DNA of 63,937 nucleotides from Clostridiales bacterium. GTDB taxonomy: Bacteria > Bacillota > Clostridia > TANB77 > CAG-508. The stretch spans positions 1-63,937 of the forward strand of contig SFKS01000005.1 in assembly GCA_004554705.1 (NCBI GenBank), written 5' to 3'. Of this stretch, positions 33,756-43,022 are shown piece by piece. Within the stretch, counting starts at the first letter, position 1. Each line of letters starts with the position of its first letter. The translations under genes were made by a program, and so were the position numbers. The notes beneath the pieces were generated by a model, which saw only the letters and a list, made by a program, of their open reading frames with translations, ran no database searches and had not been told where the DNA came from.

Positions 33756-35045
33756 TTAATTGTTGTTCTCAATTATAGATATTACAGTTTTTTCTTCATT
33801 AAAAATTTCTTCTAAAACTTGTTTTGCATATTCTGGGGTTACTTGTTCGTAGTTTTCTATATATTCAAAACTATTGATATTTTTCATATAATCGGCTACA
33901 AACATTCTACATATTTCTTGAACATCATCATATTCTTTTACATAGTTTCCATATATCATATTTTTAATTCTTTGAAAATGCTGAATGTTAAGTTCATTAT
34001 TTTTCATATTTTCTATTTCTTTTTGTAATTTTTCTAACACTTTTTTTGGGTTCTTTGATTGACCTGTTATTGCAACATGTGCATACTGTTTTGAGAATTC
34101 ATATTCCAAATAAGGCTCTCCTGTTATTAGTTCCTCTTCATATAAACTTTTATATAATTTTGAGCTCTTACCTATTAGCATATTTAATAAAATTTCTATT
34201 GCTATATGTTTTTTTGTGATAGTATTACTGCTACAAGTTATATTATTGGAATCATCTTTTATTCCTATAACAAATATTGGCATACTTACTTCCATTTGTT
34301 TTGTAATTTCTTTTTGAACTATTTCTTTTGGTTCTTCTGGGTATATTCTTTTTATTTCCCCATGCTTTTCTGTTCTTTTTAAACGTTTCTTAATTTCTTT
34401 GATTAAGGTTTCTGGTTCAAAATCTCCACAAATCATCATTACCATATTTGATGGATGATAGAATGTGTTATAGCATTTATATAGTACCTCTTTATCTATT
34501 TTGCTTATAGATTCTATTGAGCCTGCAATATCTATGGTAATTGGGTTGTTTTTGTACATGCATTTTATTGCATTCATATATACAGACCAACTAGGATAAT
34601 CATCATACATCTTTATTTCTTGACCAATTATTCCTTTTTCCTTTTCCACATTTTCATCTGTAAAATATGGATTTTGAACATAATCCATCAGTTCATCCAT
34701 TGCTGGATAAAAATTATCTGTACATTCAAATAAGTAGCATGTCTGATCTGTTGATGTATACGCATTTGCATTTACACCTAATGCCGTTAATGTATCTAAG
34801 CTATTTGTTCCATTTTCTTGTTCAAACATTTTATGCTCTAAAAAATGTGCCACTCCATCTGGTATATTTGTTTCTTCTTTTTCATTTGGTGCTATGAATT
34901 TATTATCTATTGAACCAAAGTTTGTTGCCCAAATCATATATTTTTTTTGAATATTTGCTTTTGGCATTATCATTACTGTTAGACCATTTTCTAATTTTTC
35001 TATATATAACTTTTCTTTTACTTTAGAATTTTCAATAATTTGCAT
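33756..35045 (-). CDS. yfmH: M16-family metallopeptidase, YfmH-like
   Basis: Zinc peptidase of the insulinase/pitrilysin family. The inverted zinc motif HFLEH lies near residue 67, with a downstream Glu in EKEKGIIGQEIKMYDDYP near 140. The C-terminal half is a second, inactive M16 domain. YfmF/YfmH pairs in Bacillus are linked to EF-P 5-aminopentanol modification; that assignment follows from the pairing. Length of 429 residues fits. Starts 15 bases after yfmF. Confidence 0.88.
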   Translation of the reverse strand: MQIIENSKVKEKLYIEKLENGLTVMIMPKANIQKKYMIWATNFGSIDNKFIAPNEKEETNIPDGVAHFLEHKMFEQENGTNSLDTLTALGVNANAYTSTDQTCYLFECTDNFYPAMDELMDYVQNPYFTDENVEKEKGIIGQEIKMYDDYPSWSVYMNAIKCMYKNNPITIDIAGSIESISKIDKEVLYKCYNTFYHPSNMVMMICGDFEPETLIKEIKKRLKRTEKHGEIKRIYPEEPKEIVQKEITKQMEVSMPIFVIGIKDDSNNITCSSNTITKKHIAIEILLNMLIGKSSKLYKSLYEEELITGEPYLEYEFSKQYAHVAITGQSKNPKKVLEKLQKEIENMKNNELNIQHFQRIKNMIYGNYVKEYDDVQEICRMFVADYMKNINSFEYIENYEQVTPEYAKQVLEEIFNEEKTVISIIENNN

Positions 35046-35060
35046 ATTTTCATATCCTTT

Positions 35061-36353
35061 CTATTGTTTTTGAGTATGTTTATCCATTAAAAAATATATG
35101 GTATTTATGTGTATATTATTTGATATGTTTAAAACATCTTCTTTTGTAACTTCATTAATTTTATTTATATATTCTTCAAATGTTAACAATTTTCCAGACA
35201 TTTCCTGTCCCATATAGTAAGTTATCTCTGAGTCTTGTTCATCTTGCACTGTTTTTATTCCTGCTATCATATATTTTTTTGCATTTTCTATGTCCGCATC
35301 TGTAAAATTTCCATCTTTCATTTCTTCTATTTGTTTTCTTATTATTTCAAGTGCTTTGTCGAAATTTTTTATTTCAATTCCTGCTCTAATAAATATGTTG
35401 TTTTTTTGTCTTAGATATGTTGACCTTGCAGAATATGCTAAGCCTGCTTTTTCTCTTACATTTTGAAACATTTTTGAGGTTGCACTTTCTCCTAAAATTA
35501 CATTGTATATACACATTGCATATTTAGAATTTGGTTTGTAATAGTCTATATCCATACCTATGACTAATTTGCCTTGTGTAACATCTTTTTCTTCTTTGAT
35601 TGTTTGTATGTCTATTTTTTCTTTTTTTTCTGTTTCTTCTGTGTTTATAACATGCTTGTCTTCTCTGCCTTCTAATTTTTGTATGTTTACATTTGAAGTT
35701 ATTGTTTCTAATATTTTATCATCTAAAAAATCTCCTGAAACAAATATATCTATTTTTGCTTCATTTAATAGTTTTAAATAATATTCGTATAGATTTTCTT
35801 CATTAATTTCTTTTAAGTCCTCTATATATCCATATTTATACAATCCATATGGTTTTTCTTTGTACATTTCTTCTATGCATCTTGTATATGCATACATATC
35901 TTTATTGTCTATTCTTCCTTCTATTAATCTTTTAATTGTCTTTTTTTCTGATTCAACATAGTCTTTTTTGAATTTTTTGTTTTCTGTCAATGGGTTGAAA
36001 AGCACATCTAATAATAGGCTTATAGCTTTACTTGATAGTTTTTCTTTATTTGGTAAAAAATTGTCATTTAGAGTTTCTAAATAGAATTTAATAACTTGAT
36101 TATCTCCTATTTTTTCTATTCCTCCATCAAGTGTTGCACCATACATGTTTTCTAGTTCTATATTGATTTCCTCTTGTGTTTTTAAGTTTGAGGTTCCCAT
36201 TCTCAAAACTGCTGGTATAAGAGCATTTTTTGTTATAGTAGCCTTATCTAAAGGTAATGTTAAGAATATGGCAAATAGATTTGTTTTAAATTTATTTGTT
36301 CTTATTAAATGGGCTTTAATTCCTTGTTTTATATTTTTTATTTTATATGACAT
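35061..36353 (-). CDS. yfmF: M16-family protein, YfmF-like (inactive partner)
   Basis: A 430-residue M16-fold protein lacking the HXXEH zinc motif: the corresponding region reads ALIPAVLRMGTSN. This makes it the non-catalytic half of a heterodimer with the downstream YfmH-like gene, as in other M16 pairs. The C-terminal region GLAYSARSTYLRQKNNIFIRAG is the usual substrate-binding segment. Preceded by GGGGGAAA before ATG at 36353. The two genes form one operon ended by the hairpin at 33719-33752. Confidence 0.86.
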   Translation of the reverse strand: MSYKIKNIKQGIKAHLIRTNKFKTNLFAIFLTLPLDKATITKNALIPAVLRMGTSNLKTQEEINIELENMYGATLDGGIEKIGDNQVIKFYLETLNDNFLPNKEKLSSKAISLLLDVLFNPLTENKKFKKDYVESEKKTIKRLIEGRIDNKDMYAYTRCIEEMYKEKPYGLYKYGYIEDLKEINEENLYEYYLKLLNEAKIDIFVSGDFLDDKILETITSNVNIQKLEGREDKHVINTEETEKKEKIDIQTIKEEKDVTQGKLVIGMDIDYYKPNSKYAMCIYNVILGESATSKMFQNVREKAGLAYSARSTYLRQKNNIFIRAGIEIKNFDKALEIIRKQIEEMKDGNFTDADIENAKKYMIAGIKTVQDEQDSEITYYMGQEMSGKLLTFEEYINKINEVTKEDVLNISNNIHINTIYFLMDKHTQKQ

Positions 36354-36411
36354 ATTATTAAGTTTCCCCCTTATTTTATTTATCTTTTCCAGTTTGATTT
36401 TAATTATTCAA

Positions 36412-36448
36412 AAAACAGAGGTTTAAATTGTGCTTTAACCTCTGTTTT
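36412..36448 (-). terminator. Terminator after rpsU
   Basis: AAAACAGAGGTT and AACCTCTGTTTT with a 13-base loop, just past the rpsU stop. Confidence 0.8.
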
Positions 36449-36458
36449 TATATGTATT

Positions 36459-36629
36459 TTAAAATTTTCTTTTTCTTGCTGCTTCTGATTTTTTCTTTCT
36501 TTTAACACTAGGTTTTTCATAATGTTCTCTTTTTCTAACCTCTTGTAGTACTCCGTTTCTCACACATTGTCTTTTAAACCTTTTTAGTGCATCTTCTATA
36601 TTTCCATTATTTACTTTTATTTCTGCCAT
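36459..36629 (-). CDS. rpsU: 30S ribosomal protein S21
   Basis: A 56-residue basic protein of the small-subunit head-platform. It starts MAEIKVNNGNIEDALKRFKR and continues QCVRNGVLQEVRKREHYEKP, then the Lys/Arg/Ser tail typical of S21. The ATG at 36629 has GGGAGGG upstream. The gene stands alone between its own terminator and that of the SSB-like gene. Confidence 0.95.
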   Translation of the reverse strand: MAEIKVNNGNIEDALKRFKRQCVRNGVLQEVRKREHYEKPSVKRKKKSEAARKRKF

Positions 36630-36746
36630 ATAATTCCCTCCCCTCGATACTCTTTTACTTTGGGATTATTCCATAACTTGTATAATTATATAGGAAAAAT
36701 AAGTTGTTGTCAATATTTTTCAAGAAATTCCTTATAAAAAGAAAGA

Positions 36747-36772
36747 AGGAATACTTTATCCGTTGTATTCCT
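36747..36772 (-). terminator. Terminator of the SSB-like gene
   Basis: AGGAATAC and GTATTCCT around ten bases, followed by a minus-strand T run (TTCTTTC). Confidence 0.7.
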
Positions 36773-36791
36773 CCTTTTTTCTTCTTCTACA

Positions 36792-37457
36792 TCATGTTAG
36801 ATTAAGCATGTGGAATATAGTAAGTTCCACAATTTCTCTCTCCTTTTCTGTTTCTCTTTCTTTATAAACTCTGCTTTGAAGTCTTCCATTTAAGAAAACT
36901 TTTTCTCCTATGTTGCAAGACCTTAGAATATAATTACCTATTCTATTCCAAGCGACACAAGGAAGTTTAATGTTTGCATTTTTTGGGCGATGAATGACAA
37001 GCATAACATTTAGCAACTCTTCACCGTTTGCATCTCGCAAAAATGGTTCCATCTTTTCTATTTCACCGCAGATACTTATTATGTTATTAGAAGAGATTTC
37101 TGGAGCTAAACTTTCATGGGGATAGGTTTCTACCCTATTAGCTAGAACATAGACTTCTAATCTTGTTCCTACTCCATTTTCTTGAATTCTATTGTAAGAA
37201 CGCATCATTCCTGTAACATCCATTAATATTCCTTTATAGAACTCTTGCTCTTTCAATGTCCTTTCTCTTACCATCACCATTACATGATCCATGATACCAC
37301 TCAGCCGTGGTATTGCTAAAGTAATCTTATAGAAAGACTCTCCTGTAACAACCGTATGGCTGTATACAGTTTCTCCCTCCTGATAACCTCTTAGAAACAC
37401 ACTATTAACCATTTTTTGTTTTTTCTCCTTTGTTTTTTGTTTAGAAGAAGAATCCAT
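36792..37457 (-). CDS. Single-stranded DNA-binding (OB-fold) family protein
   Basis: A 221-residue protein with two OB-like halves: residues 20-100 (ESFYKITLAIPRLSG, ILMDVTGMMRSYN) and 120-215 (SICGEIEKMEPF, PCVAWNRIGNYILRSCNIGEKVFLNGRLQSRVY). It resembles the divergent clostridial SSB-like proteins rather than the main SSB, which normally has one OB domain and an acidic tail. The codon choice is noticeably less AT-biased than that of neighbours (TGG, GGG, CTG, ATG-rich), hinting at transfer or different expression. It holds the only in-frame CGG in the window that seems read as Arg (37305-37307, in PRLS). A +1 shift there would meet TGA at once and give a 51-residue product. Confidence 0.75.
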   Translation of the reverse strand: MDSSSKQKTKEKKQKMVNSVFLRGYQEGETVYSHTVVTGESFYKITLAIPRLSGIMDHVMVMVRERTLKEQEFYKGILMDVTGMMRSYNRIQENGVGTRLEVYVLANRVETYPHESLAPEISSNNIISICGEIEKMEPFLRDANGEELLNVMLVIHRPKNANIKLPCVAWNRIGNYILRSCNIGEKVFLNGRLQSRVYKERETEKEREIVELTIFHMLNLT

Positions 37458-37556
37458 TTAAATCATTTACATACAAAAATTTTCGTATGCATAAATTTAA
37501 AAAATAGATTATTCACCTATGTATATAGTATAGCACTTATTTACACTTTTGTAAAG

Positions 37557-38402
37557 TTATGTCAATCTCTGTTTTACAACCTCATACATCACTATTCCTG
37601 CTGATACTGATGCATTTAGTGATGATATTTTCCCTTTCATTGGTATTTTTAGTAAGACATCACAATTTTCACGCACTAATCTTGACATACCTTCGCCTTC
37701 ATTTCCTACTACTATTGCAACCGGACCCTTTAAGCCTTCTTCATAGTAATATTTCTTTGCTTCAATTGCTGTTCCATATACCCACACGCCATTTTCTTTT
37801 AAATGTTGTATTTCATCTTTAAGATTGTTTACTCTAGCTATTTTTACGTATTCTACTGCTCCACTTGCCACTTTATATACTGTGCTATTAACTGAACAAG
37901 CTCGTCTTTTTGGAATTATTATTCCATGTACACCTGCTGTTTCTGCTGTTCTTATTATTGCACCTAAATTATGTGGATCTTCTATTCCATCTAAAATCAA
38001 TATAAAGGGAGCTTCATTTTTTGATTTTGCCTCTTCTAGTATATCTTCTACTTCACAATAATTGAATGGTGGAACAATTGCTATTACTCCTTGATGATTT
38101 TCTGTTTTTGCCATTTGATTTAGTTTGTTTCTATCAACTTCTATTGTTACAATTTTTTTATCTCTCGCTATACCGATAATTTTATTTATAGAGCCGTGTT
38201 TTTCTCCTTTTTCTATAAATATTTTATTAATGTCTTTGTCTGTTTCTAAAAGCTCTAAAACTGAATTTCGTCCTTCAATTTGGTCTGAAAACTCTTTGTC
38301 TTCAGTTTTATTTGTTTTAATCTTTTCATTTTTCATCTTTTTGTCATTAGCTTTAAAATCTTTCTTTTTATAATTTTGTCTAAAGTTTTTATTGTTCTTC
38401 AT
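37557..38402 (-). CDS. rlmB: 23S rRNA 2'-O-methyltransferase RlmB (SPOUT family)
   Basis: Methylates a guanosine ribose in 23S rRNA using SAM. A Lys/Asn-rich N-terminal extension of about 40 residues precedes the L30e-like substrate-binding domain (IEGRNSVLELL). The SPOUT domain follows, with motifs ILDGIEDPHNLGAIIRTAE near residue 135, VVGNEGEGMSRLV near 235 and IPMKGKISSLNASVSAGI near 255 (trefoil knot). 281 residues. Start at 38402 has GGGAGA upstream. Confidence 0.93.
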   Translation of the reverse strand: MKNNKNFRQNYKKKDFKANDKKMKNEKIKTNKTEDKEFSDQIEGRNSVLELLETDKDINKIFIEKGEKHGSINKIIGIARDKKIVTIEVDRNKLNQMAKTENHQGVIAIVPPFNYCEVEDILEEAKSKNEAPFILILDGIEDPHNLGAIIRTAETAGVHGIIIPKRRACSVNSTVYKVASGAVEYVKIARVNNLKDEIQHLKENGVWVYGTAIEAKKYYYEEGLKGPVAIVVGNEGEGMSRLVRENCDVLLKIPMKGKISSLNASVSAGIVMYEVVKQRLT

Positions 38403-38445
38403 AAACTATCTCCCTTCAGGGCATATTTACCCTATGCATAACAAA

Positions 38446-40255
38446 CTATTTATCATCTAATTTTAGTACTGCCAAGAATGCTTCTTGTGGCACCTCCACA
38501 TTTCCAATTTGTCTCATTTTCTTTTTACCTTTTTTCTGTTTTTCTAGCAGTTTTTTCTTTCTTGTTATGTCGCCGCCATAGCATTTTGCCAGAACGTCTT
38601 TTCTCATTGCTGAAATTGTTTCTCTTGCAATTATTTTTCCACCAATTATTGCTTGTATTGGTACTTCAAATAGTTGCCTTGGTATTACTGTTTTTAATTT
38701 CTCAGCCATTTTTCTACCTCTTGCGTATGCTGTGTCCTTGTGAACTATGAATGATAATGCATCTACTTGTTCATTATTTATGTGTATATCTAGTTTTACT
38801 AAATCAGATTTTCTGTATTCGCTAAGTTCATAGTCTAATGATGCATACCCTTTTGTATTTGATTTTAGGGTATCAAAAAAATCATATATTATTTCATTTA
38901 GTGGCATTTCATATTCTAACATTACTCTTGAGCTATCTAAATATTTCATGTCTAGGTATATTCCACGCCTATTTTGACATATTTCCATTACGTTTCCTAC
39001 ATAATCTTTTGGTAACATTATCTCTGCTTTTACCATTGGCTCTTCTATATAGTCTATATCCTGCATTGGTGGTAAATCTACTGGATTGTACAATTCTATC
39101 ATTTCTCCATCTTTTTTATATACTTTGTATATAACCGATGGAGCTGTTGTAATTAAGTTTAAATCAAATTCTCTTTCTAGTCTTTCTTGAACAATTTCTA
39201 GATGTAGTAGCCCTAAGAAACCACATCTGAAGCCAAAGCCTAAAGCTATTGATGTTTCTGGTTCATAGCTTAATGCTGCATCATTTAGTTTTAATTTCTC
39301 TAATGCATCTTTTAAATTCTCATAGTCTCCGCCATCTAATGGGTATATGCCACAATATACCATTGAATTTGCCTTTTTATATCCTGGTAATGGTTCCATT
39401 GCTGGATTACTTGCTAATGTTATTGTATCTCCAACACTTAAATCTGATACTGTTTTTATACTTGCTGCAATATACCCGTACTTCTCCTGCTTCTAATTGC
39501 TGAGCTGGTTTATAGCTTCCTGGTTCTAGATATCCAAGTTCTGTAACAATAAATCTTTTATTTGTTGCCATAAATAAAATTTCATCGCCTACTTTAATTG
39601 TTCCTTCAACTACTTTTACGTAAGTTACCGCACCTTTATAGTTATCATACAGAGAATCAAATATCAAGCATTTTAAAGGCTTGTTTTTATCTCCTGTTGG
39701 TGGTTTGAAATCTTTAACTATTCTTTCTAGCACCTCTTCTATGTTTATTCCTGACTTCGCTGAAATGCAAGGTGCATCCATTGCTGGTATTCCTATTATA
39801 TCTTCTATCTCTTTTTTAACTTCATCTGGTCTCGCACTTGGTAAGTCTATTTTGTTTATTACTGGTAATATTTCCAAATTATTGTCTAATGCTATATATA
39901 CATTTGCGAGTGTTTGAGCTTCTACTCCTTGGCTGCTATCAACAACTAATATAGCTCCTTCACAAGCTGCCAAACTTCTTGATACTTCGTAATTGAAGTC
40001 TACATGTCCTGGAGTATCTATTAAATTTAATATGTAAGTTTCTCCATCTTTTGCTTTGTATTCCATCCTAACTGCTTGAGATTTTATGGTAATTCCTCTT
40101 TCTTTTTCTATGTCCATGTTATCTAATATTTGGCTCTCCATTTCTCTTTCTGTTAATAGCCCTGTTTTTTCAATTAGTCTGTCTGCTAGTGTTGACTTAC
40201 CATGGTCTATATGTGCTATTATGCTAAAATTTCTAATTCGTTTCTGTTTATCCAT
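38446..40255 (-). CDS. lepA: Elongation factor 4 (LepA), with a +1 frameshift at CGG
   Basis: Translational GTPase linked to ribosome back-translocation or biogenesis. The G domain has AHIDHGKSTLADR near residue 16, DTPGHVDF near 83 and NKIDLPSA near 137. The beta-barrel, EF-G-like domains and the LepA C-terminal domain (GGDITRKKKLLEKQKKGKKKM) follow. In residue terms the in-frame CGG (39476-39478) is codon 260, after GTA. Without a shift the product ends about 20 codons later. Dropping the C gives GGG and GEVGYIAASIKTV, the conserved domain II sequence, in the +1 frame. This leads into PLPGYKKANSMVYCGIYP and the stop at 38446. Total about 602 residues, as expected. Confidence 0.94.
39476..39478 (-). 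other. CGG +1 recoding site in lepA
   Basis: Coding-strand context is GTA-CGG-G. GGG from 39477 supplies the invariant Gly of the GEVGYI motif. AGGAG lies about five bases upstream, as in prfB stimulators, but the other sites lack it. Confidence 0.68.
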
Positions 40256-40321
40256 TAATTTATCCTTTCTTAGTTTTCTATTACAATTTTAAGAATATAT
40301 TATTTTGAAAAAGTGGTAAAT

Positions 40322-41302
40322 TTATGCAATACCATTAAAATATTTTTCTAAAGTATGTATTACTTCATTCTTGCTTTCTAATTGATTTACAACTTGTCTT
40401 ACTTGACTTGAGTTTGGTAATGTTTTTAAGTACCAACATATATGTTTTCTCATTTCGCGTACTCCTACATATTCGCCTTTTTCTTTTATTTCAAATTCTA
40501 TGTGTTCTTTTATAATCTCTAATTTTTCTTTTGGTGTTTTATCTGATATTATTTTTCCCGTTTTTAATTCTTGAATTATATTATTTATTTCCCATGGTCT
40601 ACCAAGTACACCTCTACCTATCATTATCCCATCTACACCTGTATATTCAAACATCTTTTTTGCATCTTCTGATGTTTTTACATCACCATTTCCTATTACA
40701 GGTATATGTATAGCTTCTTTTACTTTTTTTATAATCTCCAAGTCTACTTGTCCTGAATAATATTGTTCTCTTGTTCTACCATGAACAGTTATAGCTTTTG
40801 CACCTGCTACTTCAATAATTTTTGCAGCTTCAACAGCAACTATGTTTTCATCGTTCCAACCTTTTCTTATTTTTACTGTTACTGGCTTATTAGTACTTTT
40901 TACAACCTCTTCTACTATTTGTCCTATTAATACCAAGTTAAGTAATAGTTTGCTTCCGTCACCATTTTTTACTACCTTTGGTGCTGGGCATCCCATATTA
41001 ATGTCAATAATGTCTGCATATTTTTCTACTATTTTAGTAGCCTGTCCCATTATAATTGGATCACTTCCAAATATTTGTATTGCTATTGGACTTTTTTCTT
41101 CATTTAACGCTAAAAATTGTTCTGTCTTTTTATCATTATAAAACAAACCCTTACTGCTAATCATTTCTGTGCATACCAATCCTGGGTTACCATATTTTTT
41201 GCAAATTTTTCTGTAGCTTAAATCAGTAACACCTGCCATTGGTGCTAGTAATATATTATTATCTAGTTCTACATTTCCTATTTTTAATTTTTTAATATAC
41301 AT
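40322..41302 (-). CDS. dusB: tRNA-dihydrouridine synthase
   Basis: FMN enzyme that reduces uridines in the tRNA D-loop. LLAPMAGVTDLSYRKIC near residue 17 forms the FMN site. The catalytic Cys lies in DINMGCPAPKVVKNG near 100, and VHGRTREQYYSG near 172 and GVDGIMIGRGVLGRPW near 230 complete the TIM barrel. The short helical C-terminal domain ends at 326. Between lepA and rodA on the same strand. Confidence 0.94.
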   Translation of the reverse strand: MYIKKLKIGNVELDNNILLAPMAGVTDLSYRKICKKYGNPGLVCTEMISSKGLFYNDKKTEQFLALNEEKSPIAIQIFGSDPIIMGQATKIVEKYADIIDINMGCPAPKVVKNGDGSKLLLNLVLIGQIVEEVVKSTNKPVTVKIRKGWNDENIVAVEAAKIIEVAGAKAITVHGRTREQYYSGQVDLEIIKKVKEAIHIPVIGNGDVKTSEDAKKMFEYTGVDGIMIGRGVLGRPWEINNIIQELKTGKIISDKTPKEKLEIIKEHIEFEIKEKGEYVGVREMRKHICWYLKTLPNSSQVRQVVNQLESKNEVIHTLEKYFNGIA

Positions 41303-41362
41303 TTTTTTCCTTCATTCTTTCTTTATATTATGCAGATTATCCCAACGAAGGGGCGGTCGTTC

Positions 41363-42458
41363 TTAGTTAAAAATTGATTTTTGACGTTGAGAACTTATAT
41401 TTAGAAGTAGTCCTATACAAATCATGTTTGTGATCATGCTACTACCTCCATAGCTTATAAATGGTAATGGCACACCTGTTATAGGTAAAAGTCCCATTGT
41501 CATTCCTATATTTTCTAAAACATGAAATATTAGTATTCCGCACTATACCAGCAGCTATATAAGATCCTAAGTCATCTTTAGCTGTTTTTGCAACAGTAAT
41601 AGCTCTTGTAATTAGTGTAATATATAATATTATTATACTACAGCATGTAATAAACCCCATTTCTTCTCCTATAACTGCAAATATAAAATCTGTAGTTTTT
41701 GGATATAGAAATCCAAGGTGTGTTTGAGTTCCTTTCATCCAACCTTGTCCGAAAAGTTTACCTGCTCCTATTGCTAATTTAGATTGTATGATATTGTATC
41801 CCGCCCCTCTTGGGTCTAAATATGGATTTAGATACACATCTATTCTTAGTTTAGCATGCTCTGGCAGTACAAAAAAGTATAATATTGGCACAGCTATTAT
41901 TACTAATAAAAATGCTGTTATTATATATCTCTTTTTTATTCCTGATACATATAGCATTACAACTGTTGCAACAATATATGCCATTGCTGTTCCATAGTCT
42001 GGTTGTAAAACTATAAGTACTACTGGGAGTAATACTATACCTAATATCATTGCTAGTTTTATTGGTTTATTTATTTCCTCCTTAGACATCTTTGACATAA
42101 TGTTTGCTAAAAATAAAACAACTGCAATTTTTGCTAATTCTGCTGGTTGTATAGAAATTGTTCCAATATTAAACCAGCTTGTTGCTCCATTTATTGCACT
42201 TGTTAATAGTACTGCTATAAGTAAGATAATAGAGAGTATATAAAAACCTATGCTTAGTTTTGCAATTATTTTATAGTCTACAAGTGTTGTAATTATAAGT
42301 ACTGGTATGCTTATAATTACCCATAATACTTGTTTTTTTAAGTCTCCTAATTCTGATGATTTGCTTGCACTATAAAGTGCAAGCAACCCTATTGATATCA
42401 AAATTATTGTACAAATTAATATGCTCCACTCTGTATTTTTTAAATATTTTTTATTCAT
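41363..42458 (-). CDS. rodA: Cell-shape peptidoglycan polymerase RodA, with a +1 frameshift at CGG
   Basis: SEDS-family glycosyltransferase that polymerises lipid II in cell elongation. About ten transmembrane helices are expected; the conserved GATSWFNIGTISIQPAELAK (residues 90-110) and FAVIGEEMGF (about 270) are present. The in-frame CGG at 41538-41540 (codon 307) follows GTG. Dropping the C gives GGA and ILIFHVLENIGMTMGLLP, then ITGVPLPFISYGGSSM, the SEDS C-terminal signature, ending at 41363. The unshifted frame would run on for about 30 unrelated residues. Part of the minD-minE-rodA order common in Clostridia. Confidence 0.92.
41538..41540 (-). other. CGG +1 recoding site in rodA
   Basis: Coding-strand context is GTG-CGG-A. 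GGA from 41539 continues the last SEDS transmembrane helices. Confidence 0.67.
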
Positions 42459-42484
42459 ACTTTTCCTCTCAAAATATGAAGTTT

Positions 42485-43009
42485 TTAAGTTTCTTCTACC
42501 TTGTCTTTTTCGTTTTCAGTTTTTTCTTCTTTTTCATTATTTTCTTTTTGTTCTTTTTCATTTGTTTCTTGTACTTCTTGGGGATTGTTTTCAGTATTTT
42601 CTTTTATTTCTTCATTCTCTTCTTTGTCTTTTGGGTCTGTTTTTTCTTGTTTATCTTCATTTTTTTCTTCTTTATCTGCTTTTTCTTCTACTTCTTTTTT
42701 CATATCATTTCTTACATTTAATATTGGAATATTAGCATATAATGATGGTGCACCAGTTGTTCCGTCTTCCTTAACTTCATTTGTAAGTCTTACATCAATT
42801 TCGCTTTCTTCAACTTCTATATATTTTTTTATTACATCGATGATTTCTTGCTTCATCATTTCTAAAAAGTCTGCTGAGACATTTGCTCTATCTTGCATTA
42901 ATACTAAATGTAGTCTTTCTTTTGCTTTATTTTTACTGCCTGTAGTCTCTTTTTTTTCATTTTTTCCTAGTTTTTTTAAAAATTTTAGTAAATTCTCAAA
43001 CATGCCCAT
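42485..43009 (-). CDS. minE: Cell division topological factor MinE with an acidic C-terminal extension
   Basis: MinE stimulates MinD ATPase and drives pole-to-pole Min oscillation. Residues 1-95 match MinE: an amphipathic membrane helix (MFENLLKFLKKLG), KERLHLVLMQDRANVSADFLEMM and the beta-sheet topological domain (YIEVEESEIDVRL, LYANIPILNVRN). Residues 100-174 are an added tail composed almost only of Glu, Lys, Asn, Asp and Gln, with no hydrophobic cluster. MinE is normally about 90 residues, so the protein is nearly doubled. It follows minD by 13 bases. No minC is adjacent. Confidence 0.88.
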   Translation of the reverse strand: MGMFENLLKFLKKLGKNEKKETTGSKNKAKERLHLVLMQDRANVSADFLEMMKQEIIDVIKKYIEVEESEIDVRLTNEVKEDGTTGAPSLYANIPILNVRNDMKKEVEEKADKEEKNEDKQEKTDPKDKEENEEIKENTENNPQEVQETNEKEQKENNEKEEKTENEKDKVEET

Positions 43010-43022
43010 TCCCCCATATCAA

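Noticed and set aside
37305..37307. Frameshift in the SSB-like gene at CGG
   Set aside because: Homology continues in the zero frame and the +1 frame stops at once, so I annotate this CGG as Arg.
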